Shown here: positions 1 through 9,106 of the stretch, one piece after another
Numbering within the stretch: the stretch's first letter is position 1
Layout of the letters: each line of letters starts with the position of its first letter
DNA from: Nocardia elegans NBRC 108235
GTDB taxonomy: Bacteria; Actinomycetota; Actinomycetes; Mycobacteriales; Mycobacteriaceae
Assembly (NCBI RefSeq): GCF_001612845.1
Contig: NZ_BDBF01000006.1
Location: 225,658-289,657 of the forward strand
Length of the DNA stretch: 64,000 bases
Direction of reading: 5' to 3'
Notes under the pieces: model-generated
What the model was told of the DNA's origin: nothing
The model's input: the letters and a program-made list of their open reading frames with translations, nothing else
Database searches by the model: none
Made by a program: the position numbers and the translations under genes

Positions 1-1
1 G

Positions 2-1738
2 TTCGAGCCCTTCTCCGCGGTGGCCGCGGCCAATCCGCACGCCGCCGCACCCGTGCAGCGGGACGCGCACGAGCTGGCTACACCGACCGAGCGCAACCGA
101 TTCATATCCGAGCCCTATCCGCGGTTTCTCGTCGCTCGCGACCAGGTCAACCAGGGTGCGGCCGTACTTCTCATGTCCGTGGCGGCCGCCCGGCGTCTCG
201 GCGTTCCCGAAGAACGCTGGGTGTTCCTGCACGGCCATGCCGATCTTCGCGAGCCCGCACTGATGGACCGCGAGGACCTCTCGTGCGCGCCGGCGTCGGT
301 CACGGCGGTCCGGCACGCGCTGGAAGTCGCGGGGATCGAACTGGACGAGATCGCGACGTTCGATCTGTACAGCTGCTTCCCCATCGCGGTATCCAACATC
401 TGCGACGGCCTGGATCTGGCGCCGGACGATCCGCGCGGACTGACCCTCACCGGGGGCTTACCCTTCTTCGGCGGCGCGGGCAACAACTACTCCATGCACG
501 CCATCGCCGAAACTGTGAACCGGCTACGTGCCCGGCCGGGCACCTTCGGTCTGGTGGGTGCCAACGGCGGCACTCTGAGCAAGTATTCGGTCGGCATCTA
601 CTCGACCGCTCCCGCCCCGTGGCGTACCGACCGTAGCGCGGAACTGCAGGCCGATATCGATGCGTGGCCTACCCCGGAGCAGGCAGCGGCCGCCGACGGC
701 TGGGCAACCATCGAGACCTACACCGTGAAGCACGGCCGCAACGGTGATCGCACCGGTGTGGTGATCGGACGCCTCGAGGCCGATGCCCGCCGCTTCGTCG
801 CCATGACCCAGCACGGCGACGAGGAGATTCTCGACCGGCTCGGTACCGGCGAACCGATCGGCACCCGCGTCTACGTCCGCTCGTTCGGATTCGGAAACAG
901 GGTGACCACGGACCAGGCCCGGATGAACGAACTGTTCCCACCTCGGCCGAAGGTGCTGCGCGAGAACTACGAACACGTATCGGTCCGCCGCGAGGGTCAT
1001 CTGCTCGAGATCACCATCAACCGGCCCGAGGTGCGCAACAGCTTGCACCCGCCGGCCAACGAGGAACTCGATGAGATCTTCGACGCCTACTTCGCCGATC
1101 CGGACCTCTGGGTAGCTATCCTGACCGGCGCCGGGGACAAGGCATTCTCGGCCGGGAACGACCTCGTCTACTCCGCGTCCGGGAAATCCGTCTGGGTGCC
1201 CAAGAACGGGTTCGCCGGGCTGACCAGCCGCCGGGATATGACGAAACCAGTCATCGCCGCGGTCAACGGTTTCGCCATGGGCGGCGGGTGCGAAATAGCA
1301 CTCGCCTGCCATCTCATCGTCGCCGACGAGACCGCGACGTTCGCGCTGTCCGAAGTGAAAGTCGGCCTCGCTGCCGCGGCGGGCGGCCTGGTACGGCTGC
1401 CGCGCGCGATACCGGCGAAGCTCGCCAACGAGATGATACTCACCGGCAGACGCATCACCGCCGCCGAAGCCCACTCCTACGGTTTGGTCAACCGTGTGGT
1501 GGCGCCCGGTACCGCGATGGCGGGCGCCCGCGCGTTGGCAGCCGAGATTCTCGACGGCAGCCCCACCTCCGTGCGCGCCTCCCTGCAGATCATGAGCGAG
1601 ACCGCCGGCATCGCCGATACCATCGACGCCGTCACCCACCTCTCGCCGGCGCTCGACGCACTCCTGCTCAGCGAAGACAGTGTCGAAGGGATGACCGCCT
1701 TCGCGCAGAAGCGACGGCCCGTATGGCGCAATCGGTGA
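2..1738 (+). CDS. Thiolase-like / enoyl-CoA hydratase fusion protein (5' end outside window)
   Basis: The reading frame is open to the left edge, so the true start lies upstream; numbering here is from the GTG at 20. Residues 1 to about 300 are the C-terminal part of a thiolase-like protein (SCP-x/acetyl-CoA acetyltransferase type): the glycine-rich GGLPFFGGAGNNYSMHAI stretch lies near 145-162, followed by the OB-like add-on domain near 228-300. Residues about 316-572 are a complete crotonase. FSAGNDL near 376-382 is the oxyanion region, and Glu425 (GGGCE) and Glu445 (LSEV) match the two catalytic glutamates of enoyl-CoA hydratase, so hydration of an enoyl-CoA is plausible. Joining a thiolase-like domain to a hydratase in one chain is unusual and would couple two steps of acyl-CoA shortening. 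The LysR gene overlaps its 3' end. The domain assignment is firm; the substrate is unknown. Confidence 0.85.
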   Translation, partial: FEPFSAVAAANPHAAAPVQRDAHELATPTERNRFISEPYPRFLVARDQVNQGAAVLLMSVAAARRLGVPEERWVFLHGHADLREPALMDREDLSCAPASVTAVRHALEVAGIELDEIATFDLYSCFPIAVSNICDGLDLAPDDPRGLTLTGGLPFFGGAGNNYSMHAIAETVNRLRARPGTFGLVGANGGTLSKYSVGIYSTAPAPWRTDRSAELQADIDAWPTPEQAAAADGWATIETYTVKHGRNGDRTGVVIGRLEADARRFVAMTQHGDEEILDRLGTGEPIGTRVYVRSFGFGNRVTTDQARMNELFPPRPKVLRENYEHVSVRREGHLLEITINRPEVRNSLHPPANEELDEIFDAYFADPDLWVAILTGAGDKAFSAGNDLVYSASGKSVWVPKNGFAGLTSRRDMTKPVIAAVNGFAMGGGCEIALACHLIVADETATFALSEVKVGLAAAAGGLVRLPRAIPAKLANEMILTGRRITAAEAHSYGLVNRVVAPGTAMAGARALAAEILDGSPTSVRASLQIMSETAGIADTIDAVTHLSPALDALLLSEDSVEGMTAFAQKRRPVWRNR

Positions 1739-2655
1739 GCGTCGACTTCACCCGCCTGAAGTACTTCGTGGCGGTCGCCGAAGAATTGCATTTCAAACGC
1801 GCGGCCGACCGTTTGCACATCACGCCGCCGCCACTGAGCAAGCAGATCAAACTGCTGGAGCGCGAGCTGGGCGGCGAGTTGTTCGCGCGCAGCTACCACG
1901 ACGTGAGGCTGACACCACTCGGCGCGGCGCTCGTCGAGCCGGCTCACCGAATTCTCGACATGGTGACCGAGCTCCGAGCGACCGCGAGCAAGATCGCCGG
2001 GAGCGCCGGGCCGCTGCGCGTCGGTGCGACGGCATTCGCGCCCTCCGATTTCCTATACGCCTTCGAGGACGCGGTCAACCAATTAATCGCTGCGCCAACG
2101 GAATTCAGCCTTCCCGGCTCCGCCGCGGAGGTTGCTGCCCACCTGGTCGCCGGCCATCTCGACCTCGGCCTGATCCATTTGCCGTGTCCCGAATCCCGAG
2201 TCGACTTCCGCGTGATCTCCCGGTACCGAAGCGGTATCGCGGTACGCAACGACGATCCTTTAGCCGCACGCGAAGTCATCACGATCGATGATCTGCGGGA
2301 TCGCGAGGTAGCCGTGGACATCGCACGAGCCAATCCCCTGGCTATGGCGACACTCATCCGCCGCCTCAACTCCAGTGGTGTCGCGCGAGTCGTGGAAGCC
2401 GCCGGCAGCCGCGCGAGTGAGGTCGAACTCGCGGCGCAGGTGCGGAGCAGGCGACTGGTCCTGCTGATCGCCTATGCTCCTGATTCCATTCTCGGCCGGG
2501 TCTTCTCGCCACCGCAGTTCAAGTTGATCCCCATCGACGACCAGCGGTGGAAACCGGGACAACTCGCGCTGGCGTGGTCACGCGACCGCCCGGAGCAGCA
2601 TCCCGCACTCCGGGCGGCCATCGGCGAACTGATGGAGACCTTCGGCGCGGCGTGA
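1723..2655 (+). CDS. LysR-family transcriptional regulator
   Basis: Encodes about 310 aa. The N-terminal 60 residues are a winged helix-turn-helix typical of LysR proteins (RAADRLHITPPPLSKQIKLL, followed by ERELGGELF). The remainder is an effector-binding domain that normally senses a pathway metabolite. The ATG at 1723 overlaps the upstream fusion gene by 16 bases. A GTG at 1735 gives a GTGA stop/start overlap and is an equally good start, so the two genes are probably translationally coupled. LysR proteins usually control a divergent or adjacent operon. Here the likely targets are the fusion gene itself and perhaps the convergent CoA-transferase region, but no LysR box could be assigned. 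Confidence 0.9.
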   Translation: MAQSVSVDFTRLKYFVAVAEELHFKRAADRLHITPPPLSKQIKLLERELGGELFARSYHDVRLTPLGAALVEPAHRILDMVTELRATASKIAGSAGPLRVGATAFAPSDFLYAFEDAVNQLIAAPTEFSLPGSAAEVAAHLVAGHLDLGLIHLPCPESRVDFRVISRYRSGIAVRNDDPLAAREVITIDDLRDREVAVDIARANPLAMATLIRRLNSSGVARVVEAAGSRASEVELAAQVRSRRLVLLIAYAPDSILGRVFSPPQFKLIPIDDQRWKPGQLALAWSRDRPEQHPALRAAIGELMETFGAA

Positions 2656-2671
2656 CACTTACCAGCCGGTA

Positions 2672-2689
2672 CGCCCCCCCCGGGGGGCG
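2672..2689. terminator. GC-rich hairpin between convergent genes
   Basis: A short palindrome CGCCCCCC-CC-GGGGGGCG lies between the stop of the LysR gene and the stop of the opposing CoA-transferase gene. It could end transcription from either side, but there is no T-run and the loop is very short, so the call is tentative. Confidence 0.4.
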
Positions 2690-2740
2690 AAGACATGCTG
2701 GGTCGGCGGTCGGCGGCTGGGCCGCCGGCCGCCCCAGCGA

Positions 2741-5212
2741 TCAGGAGGTCCGGGGCACCGCGATCTCGAGCACACCCTGCCGCAGCAGGTCATCGATCTG
2801 GTCCTCGTCGAGGCCGAGCAGATCCTCAGCGATCCGGCGGGTCTGCTCCCCGAGCAACGGCGCCGGTCCATACGGCGGCTCAGCCACGGTGTCGGCGTGA
2901 ATCTGCACGTTCTCCAGCACATACGGTTCACGCCCGTGGGGATGACGTTCTTCGCGGAACGCGCCCCGCTGCTTGCAGTAGGCCCACTCGGGCAGATCGG
3001 TGCCGCGCAGCATCGCACCGGCGGGAACGCCCGCCTCCTGCAGCAACGTCATCGCATCCAAAGGTGCATGCTCGCGTGTCCATTCCGCGAGCGCGGTGTC
3101 GATGCGGTCCCGCTGCGCGTCGCGACCGGCGGCGGCGGACAGCGCCTCGTCGGCCAGCAGGTCGGTGCGCCCGATCGCCGAGCACAGTGCGGCCCAATCC
3201 GTATCGTCGCGGACCGTGACGGCGAGCCACTCGTCGTCGCCGGCAGCCGGGAACAGCCCCCACGGCGCATCCCGCTCGAGAACATCCGCCTGCGGTGACC
3301 CGCCTTCGAGCAGGTGCCCGGCCGCGATCACGGGGGCGAAGTGACCGAGCATCACCTCGGACTGGGCGACACTGACCGACCCGCCGAGCCGGGTGCGTTC
3401 CCGGCGGATCAGCAGAGCCAACGCGCCCAGCGCACCGATACGAGCGCAGACGTGGTCGGGATATACCGTGATCGCGTCACTGAAAGAACCCGCATCATCC
3501 GGATAGACCCACCGTGCGGTGCAGCCGGTGGCCGCGCGCACCAACGGGCCGTAGCCCAGGCGCCGCGACCACGGGCCGGTGGGCCCGAACGCGGAACTGT
3601 CGACGACCACGATCCCGGGATTCATGTCTTCGAGTGAGCCGTAATCCAGCCCGAGCGAATTCATTACGCCCGGTTTGAAATTCGTCAATACGATATCGGC
3701 GGAACGAACCAGTTGCCGGACCAGTTTCTGGCCGGCGGGGTTGCGCAGATCGATTCCGATGCTGCGCTTGTTGCGGTGCCCGGCCGCGAAACCCGGCGTC
3801 ATCCCGGCTGGGCCCTGGGCGCCTCGCGCACCGTCGATGAAGGCGGAATTCTCGATCTTGATGACATCGGCACCGAGATCGCCGACCAGTCGGCCGGTGT
3901 CACCACCCACCACGATCACGCCGAAATCGAGAACTCGGATACCGTCGAGCGGCAACCCCGGACGAGTGCGGGGGCGGGCGGCCAGGATGTCGCCTCGCGG
4001 TCGTTGTTCTGCTGCGGTCTCCGGTGCGGTGTCCACCCAGGCCCGCGCACCGTCGATTTCCATGACCCCCGCCGGCACCGGCACGATCACACCGGGCGCC
4101 AGTTCCACCTCACGCAGGAAACCCCGTGACCTGATCTGCTCGGTGGCCAGCGCCTCGTCCGGCGTCAGGACGCTCGCCGTGGGGACCCCGTATTCCTGCC
4201 CCTGCTGCTCGAGTTCCGTCCGTGTCTTGTCGGCGAAGTGCCGCCCAATGGCAGGCAACAGGTCCGGTGATTTGAATCGGACCAGGAGCTTGTCGTACTT
4301 CGGGTCCGCGAATTCCTCCGGGCGTCCCATCCACTCGAACATGCCACGCCACTGCCGCTGGGCCAGTACGCAGATCCGTACGAACCCGTCCTTGCACGCG
4401 ATGATGGGGTACTTGTACCGCTCGTCCGCACGACCCCGCGGAAGCGAACTCAGCGGTACTCCGGCCGATGCGCTGCCGGTCATGCCGTAGGCGGGATCGA
4501 GTGCTTGCATCGCACCGTCGAGTACAGAGAAATCGATCCGGCACCCCGAACCGGTGCGCAACCGGTCGACATACATGCTCAGCGCCTCGAACGCCGCCTG
4601 GGCGGCTGCGACGTCATAGGGCAGCTCCCCCGGCGGCATCAGCGGGGCCCGGCCCGGGAGGCCGGAGCGTGACAACTCACTGGTGAGGGCATGGATGACC
4701 GGGGTGGTGGCCTGCCATCGGCTGAAGTCGTTGTCACGGCCGAAGTCGCTGATGGACAGCACCACAAGCGACGGATGAGTTGTGGTGATCTCCGGTATCG
4801 CGAGTGTGGCTTCGGCGGAACTACCCGGCGCCGTGTTCTCGATCAGGATGTCCGATGCGGCAAGCAGATTCGCCCATTCCGAGCTCCCGGCATCGGTGGC
4901 CGGATCGATCGTGACCGTGCCGGCTCCACGCGCGGCAATCGCACTGCCGAGTGCGATCCCGCCGACCACCGGACCGAAGCCGGAGTCGTCGGTGACTCCG
5001 GCGAGCCGAACCCTGAGGACCGTTGCGCCCAGATCGAGGAGGAGGCGGCCGACGCCCTGCATCGGCCCGGACACGAGGTCCACGACTCGGACTCCGAGCA
5101 GTGGCGGATCGTAGCTGGGGGTGATGTCGCTCAAGGCCAACTCCCATGTCGGTTCGTACGAGATGTGTTGCCCGAGAGCCTGTTCGGCGATGGCTTCCGA
5201 TGCGGCAGCCAC
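2741..5212 (-). CDS. Tandem CaiB/BaiF-type CoA-transferase (class III), two domains
   Basis: 823 aa, about twice the length of a normal class III CoA-transferase (about 400 aa). Two CaiB/BaiF domains lie in one chain, near residues 38-395 and 420-815. Class III enzymes move CoA between carboxylic acids through an aspartyl-CoA intermediate. A candidate catalytic Asp sits at the expected place in both halves (Asp200 in LPYDVAAAQ, Asp586 in VYPDHVCAR). The second half keeps the typical HRNKRSIGIDLRNPAG and GPTGPWS signatures, while the first half is more divergent in its N-terminal region. Active class III transferases are interlocked dimers, so a fused pair may be a built-in dimer. It is divergent from the acyl-CoA dehydrogenase pair at 5390 and may supply their CoA thioester substrate. 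The start at 5212 is the longest option and is not certain. Confidence 0.88.
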   Translation of the reverse strand: MAAASEAIAEQALGQHISYEPTWELALSDITPSYDPPLLGVRVVDLVSGPMQGVGRLLLDLGATVLRVRLAGVTDDSGFGPVVGGIALGSAIAARGAGTVTIDPATDAGSSEWANLLAASDILIENTAPGSSAEATLAIPEITTTHPSLVVLSISDFGRDNDFSRWQATTPVIHALTSELSRSGLPGRAPLMPPGELPYDVAAAQAAFEALSMYVDRLRTGSGCRIDFSVLDGAMQALDPAYGMTGSASAGVPLSSLPRGRADERYKYPIIACKDGFVRICVLAQRQWRGMFEWMGRPEEFADPKYDKLLVRFKSPDLLPAIGRHFADKTRTELEQQGQEYGVPTASVLTPDEALATEQIRSRGFLREVELAPGVIVPVPAGVMEIDGARAWVDTAPETAAEQRPRGDILAARPRTRPGLPLDGIRVLDFGVIVVGGDTGRLVGDLGADVIKIENSAFIDGARGAQGPAGMTPGFAAGHRNKRSIGIDLRNPAGQKLVRQLVRSADIVLTNFKPGVMNSLGLDYGSLEDMNPGIVVVDSSAFGPTGPWSRRLGYGPLVRAATGCTARWVYPDDAGSFSDAITVYPDHVCARIGALGALALLIRRERTRLGGSVSVAQSEVMLGHFAPVIAAGHLLEGGSPQADVLERDAPWGLFPAAGDDEWLAVTVRDDTDWAALCSAIGRTDLLADEALSAAAGRDAQRDRIDTALAEWTREHAPLDAMTLLQEAGVPAGAMLRGTDLPEWAYCKQRGAFREERHPHGREPYVLENVQIHADTVAEPPYGPAPLLGEQTRRIAEDLLGLDEDQIDDLLRQGVLEIAVPRTS

Positions 5213-5265
5213 GGGCTGTACTACCGATGCTGGTGCCGGAGAACCGAGTTGTACATCACAGATAA

Positions 5266-5283
5266 GGACACCGGCACGTGTCC
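5266..5283. promoter_or_regulatory. Inverted repeat in divergent promoter (GGACAC-N6-GTGTCC)
   Basis: A perfect 6+6 inverted repeat with a 6-base spacer sits in the 177-base gap between the CoA-transferase (minus) and the acyl-CoA dehydrogenase pair (plus). Its position suits an operator for either or both genes. No regulator is assigned. Confidence 0.35.
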
Positions 5284-5389
5284 CGTCGGCTCATCTGTCC
5301 GTGAGCGGGCCGGTCGTTTACGGCTCGCTCGGATGGTGAGAGCGTCGAGGACGAGCAGCACGACGAAGTGACGAATTCGAGAGGTCAGC

Positions 5390-6619
5390 ATGACGAAAGC
5401 CGAAGGGCCACCGACAACACCACACACCCTTGCCGAGGAGGTCCGTTCCTGGCTGGCGGACAATTGGCACGGCACCGACGACAGCGCCTGGCGCGCCCGC
5501 GTCGTCGAGTCGGGGTGGGCGGCGCCGACCTGGCCCAGCGATTCGTTCGGCCGCGGTCTGTCCCGGCCGGACGCGAAGACGGTACGCGACGAATTCCGTG
5601 CCGCCGGCGCACGCGGGGCCGGAGTCGAGCACCGGGGTTTCACCGCACTCGCGGGAAACACGATCGTCGAGTTCGGCTCGGCGCAGATGAAGCGCGACAT
5701 TCTGCCGAAACTCCTGTCCGGGGAATGGAGCCGCGGTTGCCTGCTGTACAGCGAGCCGAGCAACGGGTCGGACCTGGCCGGGCTACAGACCCGCGCCGAA
5801 CGGCACGACGATGTGTTCATCGTCAATGGTCAGAAGATCTGGACCACCGGCGGCCATGAGGCTGATTGCGCGCTGCTGCTCGCCCGCACCGACTGGGACC
5901 GGCCCAAGCACGCCGGCATCAGCTTCTTCATCATTCCCATGGACCTGCCCGGGATCGAGGTTCGCCCGATCAAGCAGATGACCGGCGAATCGGATTTCAA
6001 CGAAGTCTTCCTCACCGACGTCCGTGTTCCGGCAACCGCGCTCATCGGCGAACTGAACGACGGCTGGCGAGTGCTGCAGACAGCACTCAAAGAAGAGCGC
6101 CGCACGATGGGATTCGAGATCGGAGCGCCCACACGCGATGACAATGCTCGACCCGCGATCTTCACCGCATCCGATGACCTGGTCGCCGCGGCTCGGGCGG
6201 CCGGCAAACTCGGCGACGAGGCCGTCCGGCAGGAGATCATGCGCATCCACTCCTGGCGGCTGGTGAACGACTGGAACGCCGTTCGGGCGAAAAGAGAGAT
6301 CGAAGCGGGCGGAGGTTCCTCGTTGGCCTCACTGGGCAAGCTCGCGAAATCACGGATTCTGCACTCCGCCTGGGGCCTTCGCTTCCGGTTGCTGGGTGCG
6401 CGCGGACTTCTCTACGACGAGAGCGACAAACAAGGCTACGAGGTCGACCATCAAATGATGTGGTCGTTCATCAATTCGATCGGCGGCGGCACCGACCAGA
6501 TTCAACGCAACATCATCGGCGAGCGCATCCTCGGGCTGCCGAAGGGCCACGAGCCCGACCGGGGCGTGCCGTTCCGGGACGTACGCAAGGGCGGCACCGC
6601 CATGCAGGACGGGAACTAG
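5390..6619 (+). CDS. Acyl-CoA dehydrogenase, FadE type (alpha-like subunit)
   Basis: 409 aa. An FAD flavoprotein that forms an alpha,beta double bond in an acyl-CoA. The family middle-domain motif is present (YSEPSNGSDLAGLQTRA and NGQKIWTTGG), and the C-terminus has GGGTDQIQRNIIGERILGLP. The residue equivalent to the MCAD catalytic Glu376 is Gly here, as is common in mycobacterial FadE subunits that work as alpha2beta2 complexes with a second FadE. The next gene starts 4 bases after this stop and encodes such a partner, which strongly suggests a heterotetramer. The start is the ATG at 5390, preceded by GAGAGGTC. It is divergent from the CoA-transferase gene. The acyl substrate is unknown. Confidence 0.92.
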   Translation: MTKAEGPPTTPHTLAEEVRSWLADNWHGTDDSAWRARVVESGWAAPTWPSDSFGRGLSRPDAKTVRDEFRAAGARGAGVEHRGFTALAGNTIVEFGSAQMKRDILPKLLSGEWSRGCLLYSEPSNGSDLAGLQTRAERHDDVFIVNGQKIWTTGGHEADCALLLARTDWDRPKHAGISFFIIPMDLPGIEVRPIKQMTGESDFNEVFLTDVRVPATALIGELNDGWRVLQTALKEERRTMGFEIGAPTRDDNARPAIFTASDDLVAAARAAGKLGDEAVRQEIMRIHSWRLVNDWNAVRAKREIEAGGGSSLASLGKLAKSRILHSAWGLRFRLLGARGLLYDESDKQGYEVDHQMMWSFINSIGGGTDQIQRNIIGERILGLPKGHEPDRGVPFRDVRKGGTAMQDGN

Positions 6620-6623
6620 GAGA

Positions 6624-7745
6624 ATGACGTTGTTCGCAACATTCACCGACGAGCAGAACCAGTTGCGCACGCTCGTTCGCGACTACGTGCGGGAAAAGTC
6701 GCCCGAGACGGAGGTGCGCCGGCTCATGGCCACCGACGAGGGGTACGACCCCGTGATATGGACCCAGATGGCACGCGATCTCGGACTGCAGGGTCTCGCA
6801 ATTCCGGAGCAGTACGGCGGTCAGGGCGCCGGCTGGATCGAACTGGGCATCGTGCTCGAGGAGACCGGACGCGCGCTGCTGTGCGCCCCCTTCTTCTCGA
6901 CGGTGGTGCTGGCCGCCACCACCCTACTCGAGTCGGGCGACGAAGAAGCCAAGGAGCAGTACCTTCCCGCGATCGCCGACGGGTCGCTGATCGCCACGGT
7001 GGCTCTGATCGTGGATCACGGATGCTGGAACCCCGACGACGTCACGGTGCGCGCGACACACGACCCCGACGGCTGGACCTTGAACGGCACCCAGCAGTAC
7101 GTCCTCGACGGTGCGCACGCTCAGCTGATCATCGTGCCCGCCCGCAGCGCAACCGGCATTTCACTGTTCGCGATCGATACCACCGACAGTGCGATCGTCC
7201 GAACGCCGTCCATCACCCTCGACCAGACCCGCAAGCTCGCGGTCGTGGAACTGGACTCGACCCCGGCACGCCTGATCGGCGCCGAAGGCGGCGGCCGGCA
7301 GGTGCTGGAACGGGTGCTGGATTTCGCCGCCGTCGCACTGGCCGCCGAGCAGGTGGGCGGCGCCGAGGCCGCGTTGGACATGTCGACCGCCTACCTCAAG
7401 ACACGCGTGCAGTTCGGGCAGGTGATCGGCGCATTTCAAGCCCTCAAGCACATGGCCGCCGACGTCCTGATCGAAGTCGAGTCCGCGAAGTCGGCCGCGT
7501 ACTACGCGCTGGCCGCAGCAGCTGCGGACAACGAGGAACTGCCCGCGGCGGCGTCGCTGGCCCGAGCCTATTGCAGCGAAGCGTTCGTCACCGCGGCGCA
7601 CCAGAACATCCAATTCCACGGGGGCATGGGCTTCACCTGGGAAGTGCCCGCCCATCTGTATTTCAAGCGCGCGCGATCCTCGGAACTACTGCTCGGCGAC
7701 GCCGGCACGCACCGCGCGAGATTGGCCCAGCGGATCGGCATTTAG
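6624..7745 (+). CDS. Acyl-CoA dehydrogenase, FadE type (beta-like subunit)
   Basis: 373 aa. The N-terminal helical and middle domains are shorter and more divergent than in the preceding FadE, while the C-terminal domain carries the FHGGMGFTWEVPAHLYFKRA motif typical of the partner subunit in heteromeric actinobacterial acyl-CoA dehydrogenases. The ribosome site TAGGAGA overlaps the stop of the upstream gene, so the two subunits are co-translated. The pair probably oxidises a bulky or branched acyl-CoA, as known alpha2beta2 FadE complexes do for steroid side chains; that substrate class is inferred from family, not from sequence. Confidence 0.9.
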   Translation: MTLFATFTDEQNQLRTLVRDYVREKSPETEVRRLMATDEGYDPVIWTQMARDLGLQGLAIPEQYGGQGAGWIELGIVLEETGRALLCAPFFSTVVLAATTLLESGDEEAKEQYLPAIADGSLIATVALIVDHGCWNPDDVTVRATHDPDGWTLNGTQQYVLDGAHAQLIIVPARSATGISLFAIDTTDSAIVRTPSITLDQTRKLAVVELDSTPARLIGAEGGGRQVLERVLDFAAVALAAEQVGGAEAALDMSTAYLKTRVQFGQVIGAFQALKHMAADVLIEVESAKSAAYYALAAAAADNEELPAAASLARAYCSEAFVTAAHQNIQFHGGMGFTWEVPAHLYFKRARSSELLLGDAGTHRARLAQRIGI

Positions 7746-8052
7746 CAGCCATCGCCGAAGTTCTCGAGCCGTCGCGGCGCGAACCGACGACTGTGACCGA
7801 AATGCGGCGCGGCACAGAGTTTGTCGCGCCGCGAGCACAGTGGGCTTCGTTCGACACTCGGGCCGCTCGACCCTCAGCGACCGACTCTCTCAGCCATATT
7901 TGTCAGAGTAGTCAAAGTCAGCCGGACGAGTCTATACCCAGCTAACAGTGAAGAATCGACCAAACGAGCCTGTCGGATACACCGCCGGAAGTCGACTTTT
8001 TGACTATATTGTCAAACGATGACATGGTAGGGGTATTCGAAAGGAGTCCGAG
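7746..8052 (+). promoter_or_regulatory. 307-base intergenic region: terminator-like repeat, promoter and TGACA-type operator array
   Basis: Near the left side, GCGGCGCG (7804-7811) and CGCGCCGC (7825-7832) form an inverted repeat that could end the acyl-CoA dehydrogenase transcript. On the right, 8000-8015 is the inverted repeat TTGAC-N6-GTCAA. It overlaps TGTCA-N5-TGACA at 8010-8024. The ribosome site AAAGGAGT precedes the ATG at 8053. The TGACA/TGTCA half-sites recall the palindromes found later in the window. No gene is seen here. Confidence 0.55.
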
Positions 8053-9057
8053 ATGACCGAACTTCCGTCGGCTCGGCCCACGGGCTGGTTCCAGGTCGCT
8101 TGGTCTGCAGACCTCAGGGACGGCGAGGTCAAGGCCCTGCATTATTTCGACACCGAACTCGTGGCATTCCGCGGAAACGATGGACACGTCCGGGTTCTCG
8201 ACGCCCACTGTCGGCATCTGGGCGCTCATCTGGGCCACGGTGGGTGCGTGGTGGGCAACGATATTCAGTGCCCCTTCCACGGGTGGAGATGGAACGGCGA
8301 CGGGCGCAATACACACATTCCGTACCACGACAAGCCCAACCGGGTCCGCCGCGTGCGGGCGTGGCCGGTCACCGAGCGCAACGAGTCGATCTACATCTGG
8401 CACGATTCCGAGGGCAGGCCGCCGAGCTGGGAGGTCCCCGACGCATTCCCCGCGCTCGGCGACCACATTGCCCGGGTCGACTATTTTCCGCTCACCGAAC
8501 TGGCTCGGTCGCGCCACCCCGGAATTCACGTCCACCCTCAGGTGATCGCCGAAAATGCCGTCGACCCTTGGCATTTCAGGTTCGTACACCATACTCCCCA
8601 CGCACCGGCCGTTCTCCGCGAGACCGTCCAGGGCGCGCGCTGGCAGTCCAAGGTCGGATTCGGCCGGCGCTGGAGCGACGGCGTGGACAGGGCCGAAGAT
8701 ACGTCGAATACGATCGAAATTCTGTGGTCGGGCATCGGGCTGAGCTTCAGCGGTGAGGTCACCGCCGACGGAATCCGGGTTATCGCAATCTGCCCCACAC
8801 CGGTCGACGACACCACCACCGACATCTTCGCCACGTACTGGATCGACAAGGACAACGGACGATACGACGAGCGGCTGGCCCAAGCCAAACTGGCTCTGCC
8901 CGACGACATCGCGATCTGGGAACACCAGAAGTACATGGACCCTCCGGGCCTGGCCCCCTCCGAAGCCGCGGGCTTCCGGCGCCTGCGCACCTGGGCGACC
9001 CGTTTCTATCCCGAAACGGCGCACGCCGATCCGAGCTCCGCCGCCGCGCCGGTGTGA
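8053..9057 (+). CDS. Rieske non-heme iron oxygenase, KshA-like
   Basis: 334 aa. The N-terminal Rieske [2Fe-2S] site is complete: Cys53-x-His55 and Cys73-x2-His76 (CRH ... CPFH). The catalytic domain shows ENAVDPWHFRFVHH, giving Asn168, Asp171, His174 and His179 as the bridging residue and mononuclear iron ligands. This arrangement and length match oxygenase components of the 3-ketosteroid 9-alpha-hydroxylase (KshA) group, which hydroxylate an alicyclic ring using electrons from a separate reductase. No KshB-type reductase is next to it; the FprB-like reductase at 14275 is the only candidate donor nearby. The strong ribosome site AAAGGAGT supports the start. I avoid the symbol kshA because many paralogues act on other substrates. 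Confidence 0.85.
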   Translation: MTELPSARPTGWFQVAWSADLRDGEVKALHYFDTELVAFRGNDGHVRVLDAHCRHLGAHLGHGGCVVGNDIQCPFHGWRWNGDGRNTHIPYHDKPNRVRRVRAWPVTERNESIYIWHDSEGRPPSWEVPDAFPALGDHIARVDYFPLTELARSRHPGIHVHPQVIAENAVDPWHFRFVHHTPHAPAVLRETVQGARWQSKVGFGRRWSDGVDRAEDTSNTIEILWSGIGLSFSGEVTADGIRVIAICPTPVDDTTTDIFATYWIDKDNGRYDERLAQAKLALPDDIAIWEHQKYMDPPGLAPSEAAGFRRLRTWATRFYPETAHADPSSAAAPV

Positions 9058-9106
9058 GCGCGCATCCGGTAGCCCGAGTCCGCACGCTATATCGACGAGG
9101 AAGCAT

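Noticed and set aside
2741..5212. Loss of the catalytic Asp in the CoA-transferase (GYGPLVRA and WQATTPVI seemed to lack it)
   Set aside because: The catalytic Asp of this family lies further on; Asp200 and Asp586 are at the right place.
8053..9057. Naming the Rieske oxygenase kshA
   Set aside because: No KshB reductase or other ring-degradation genes of steroids (kstD, hsaC) are adjacent; family resemblance alone is not enough.
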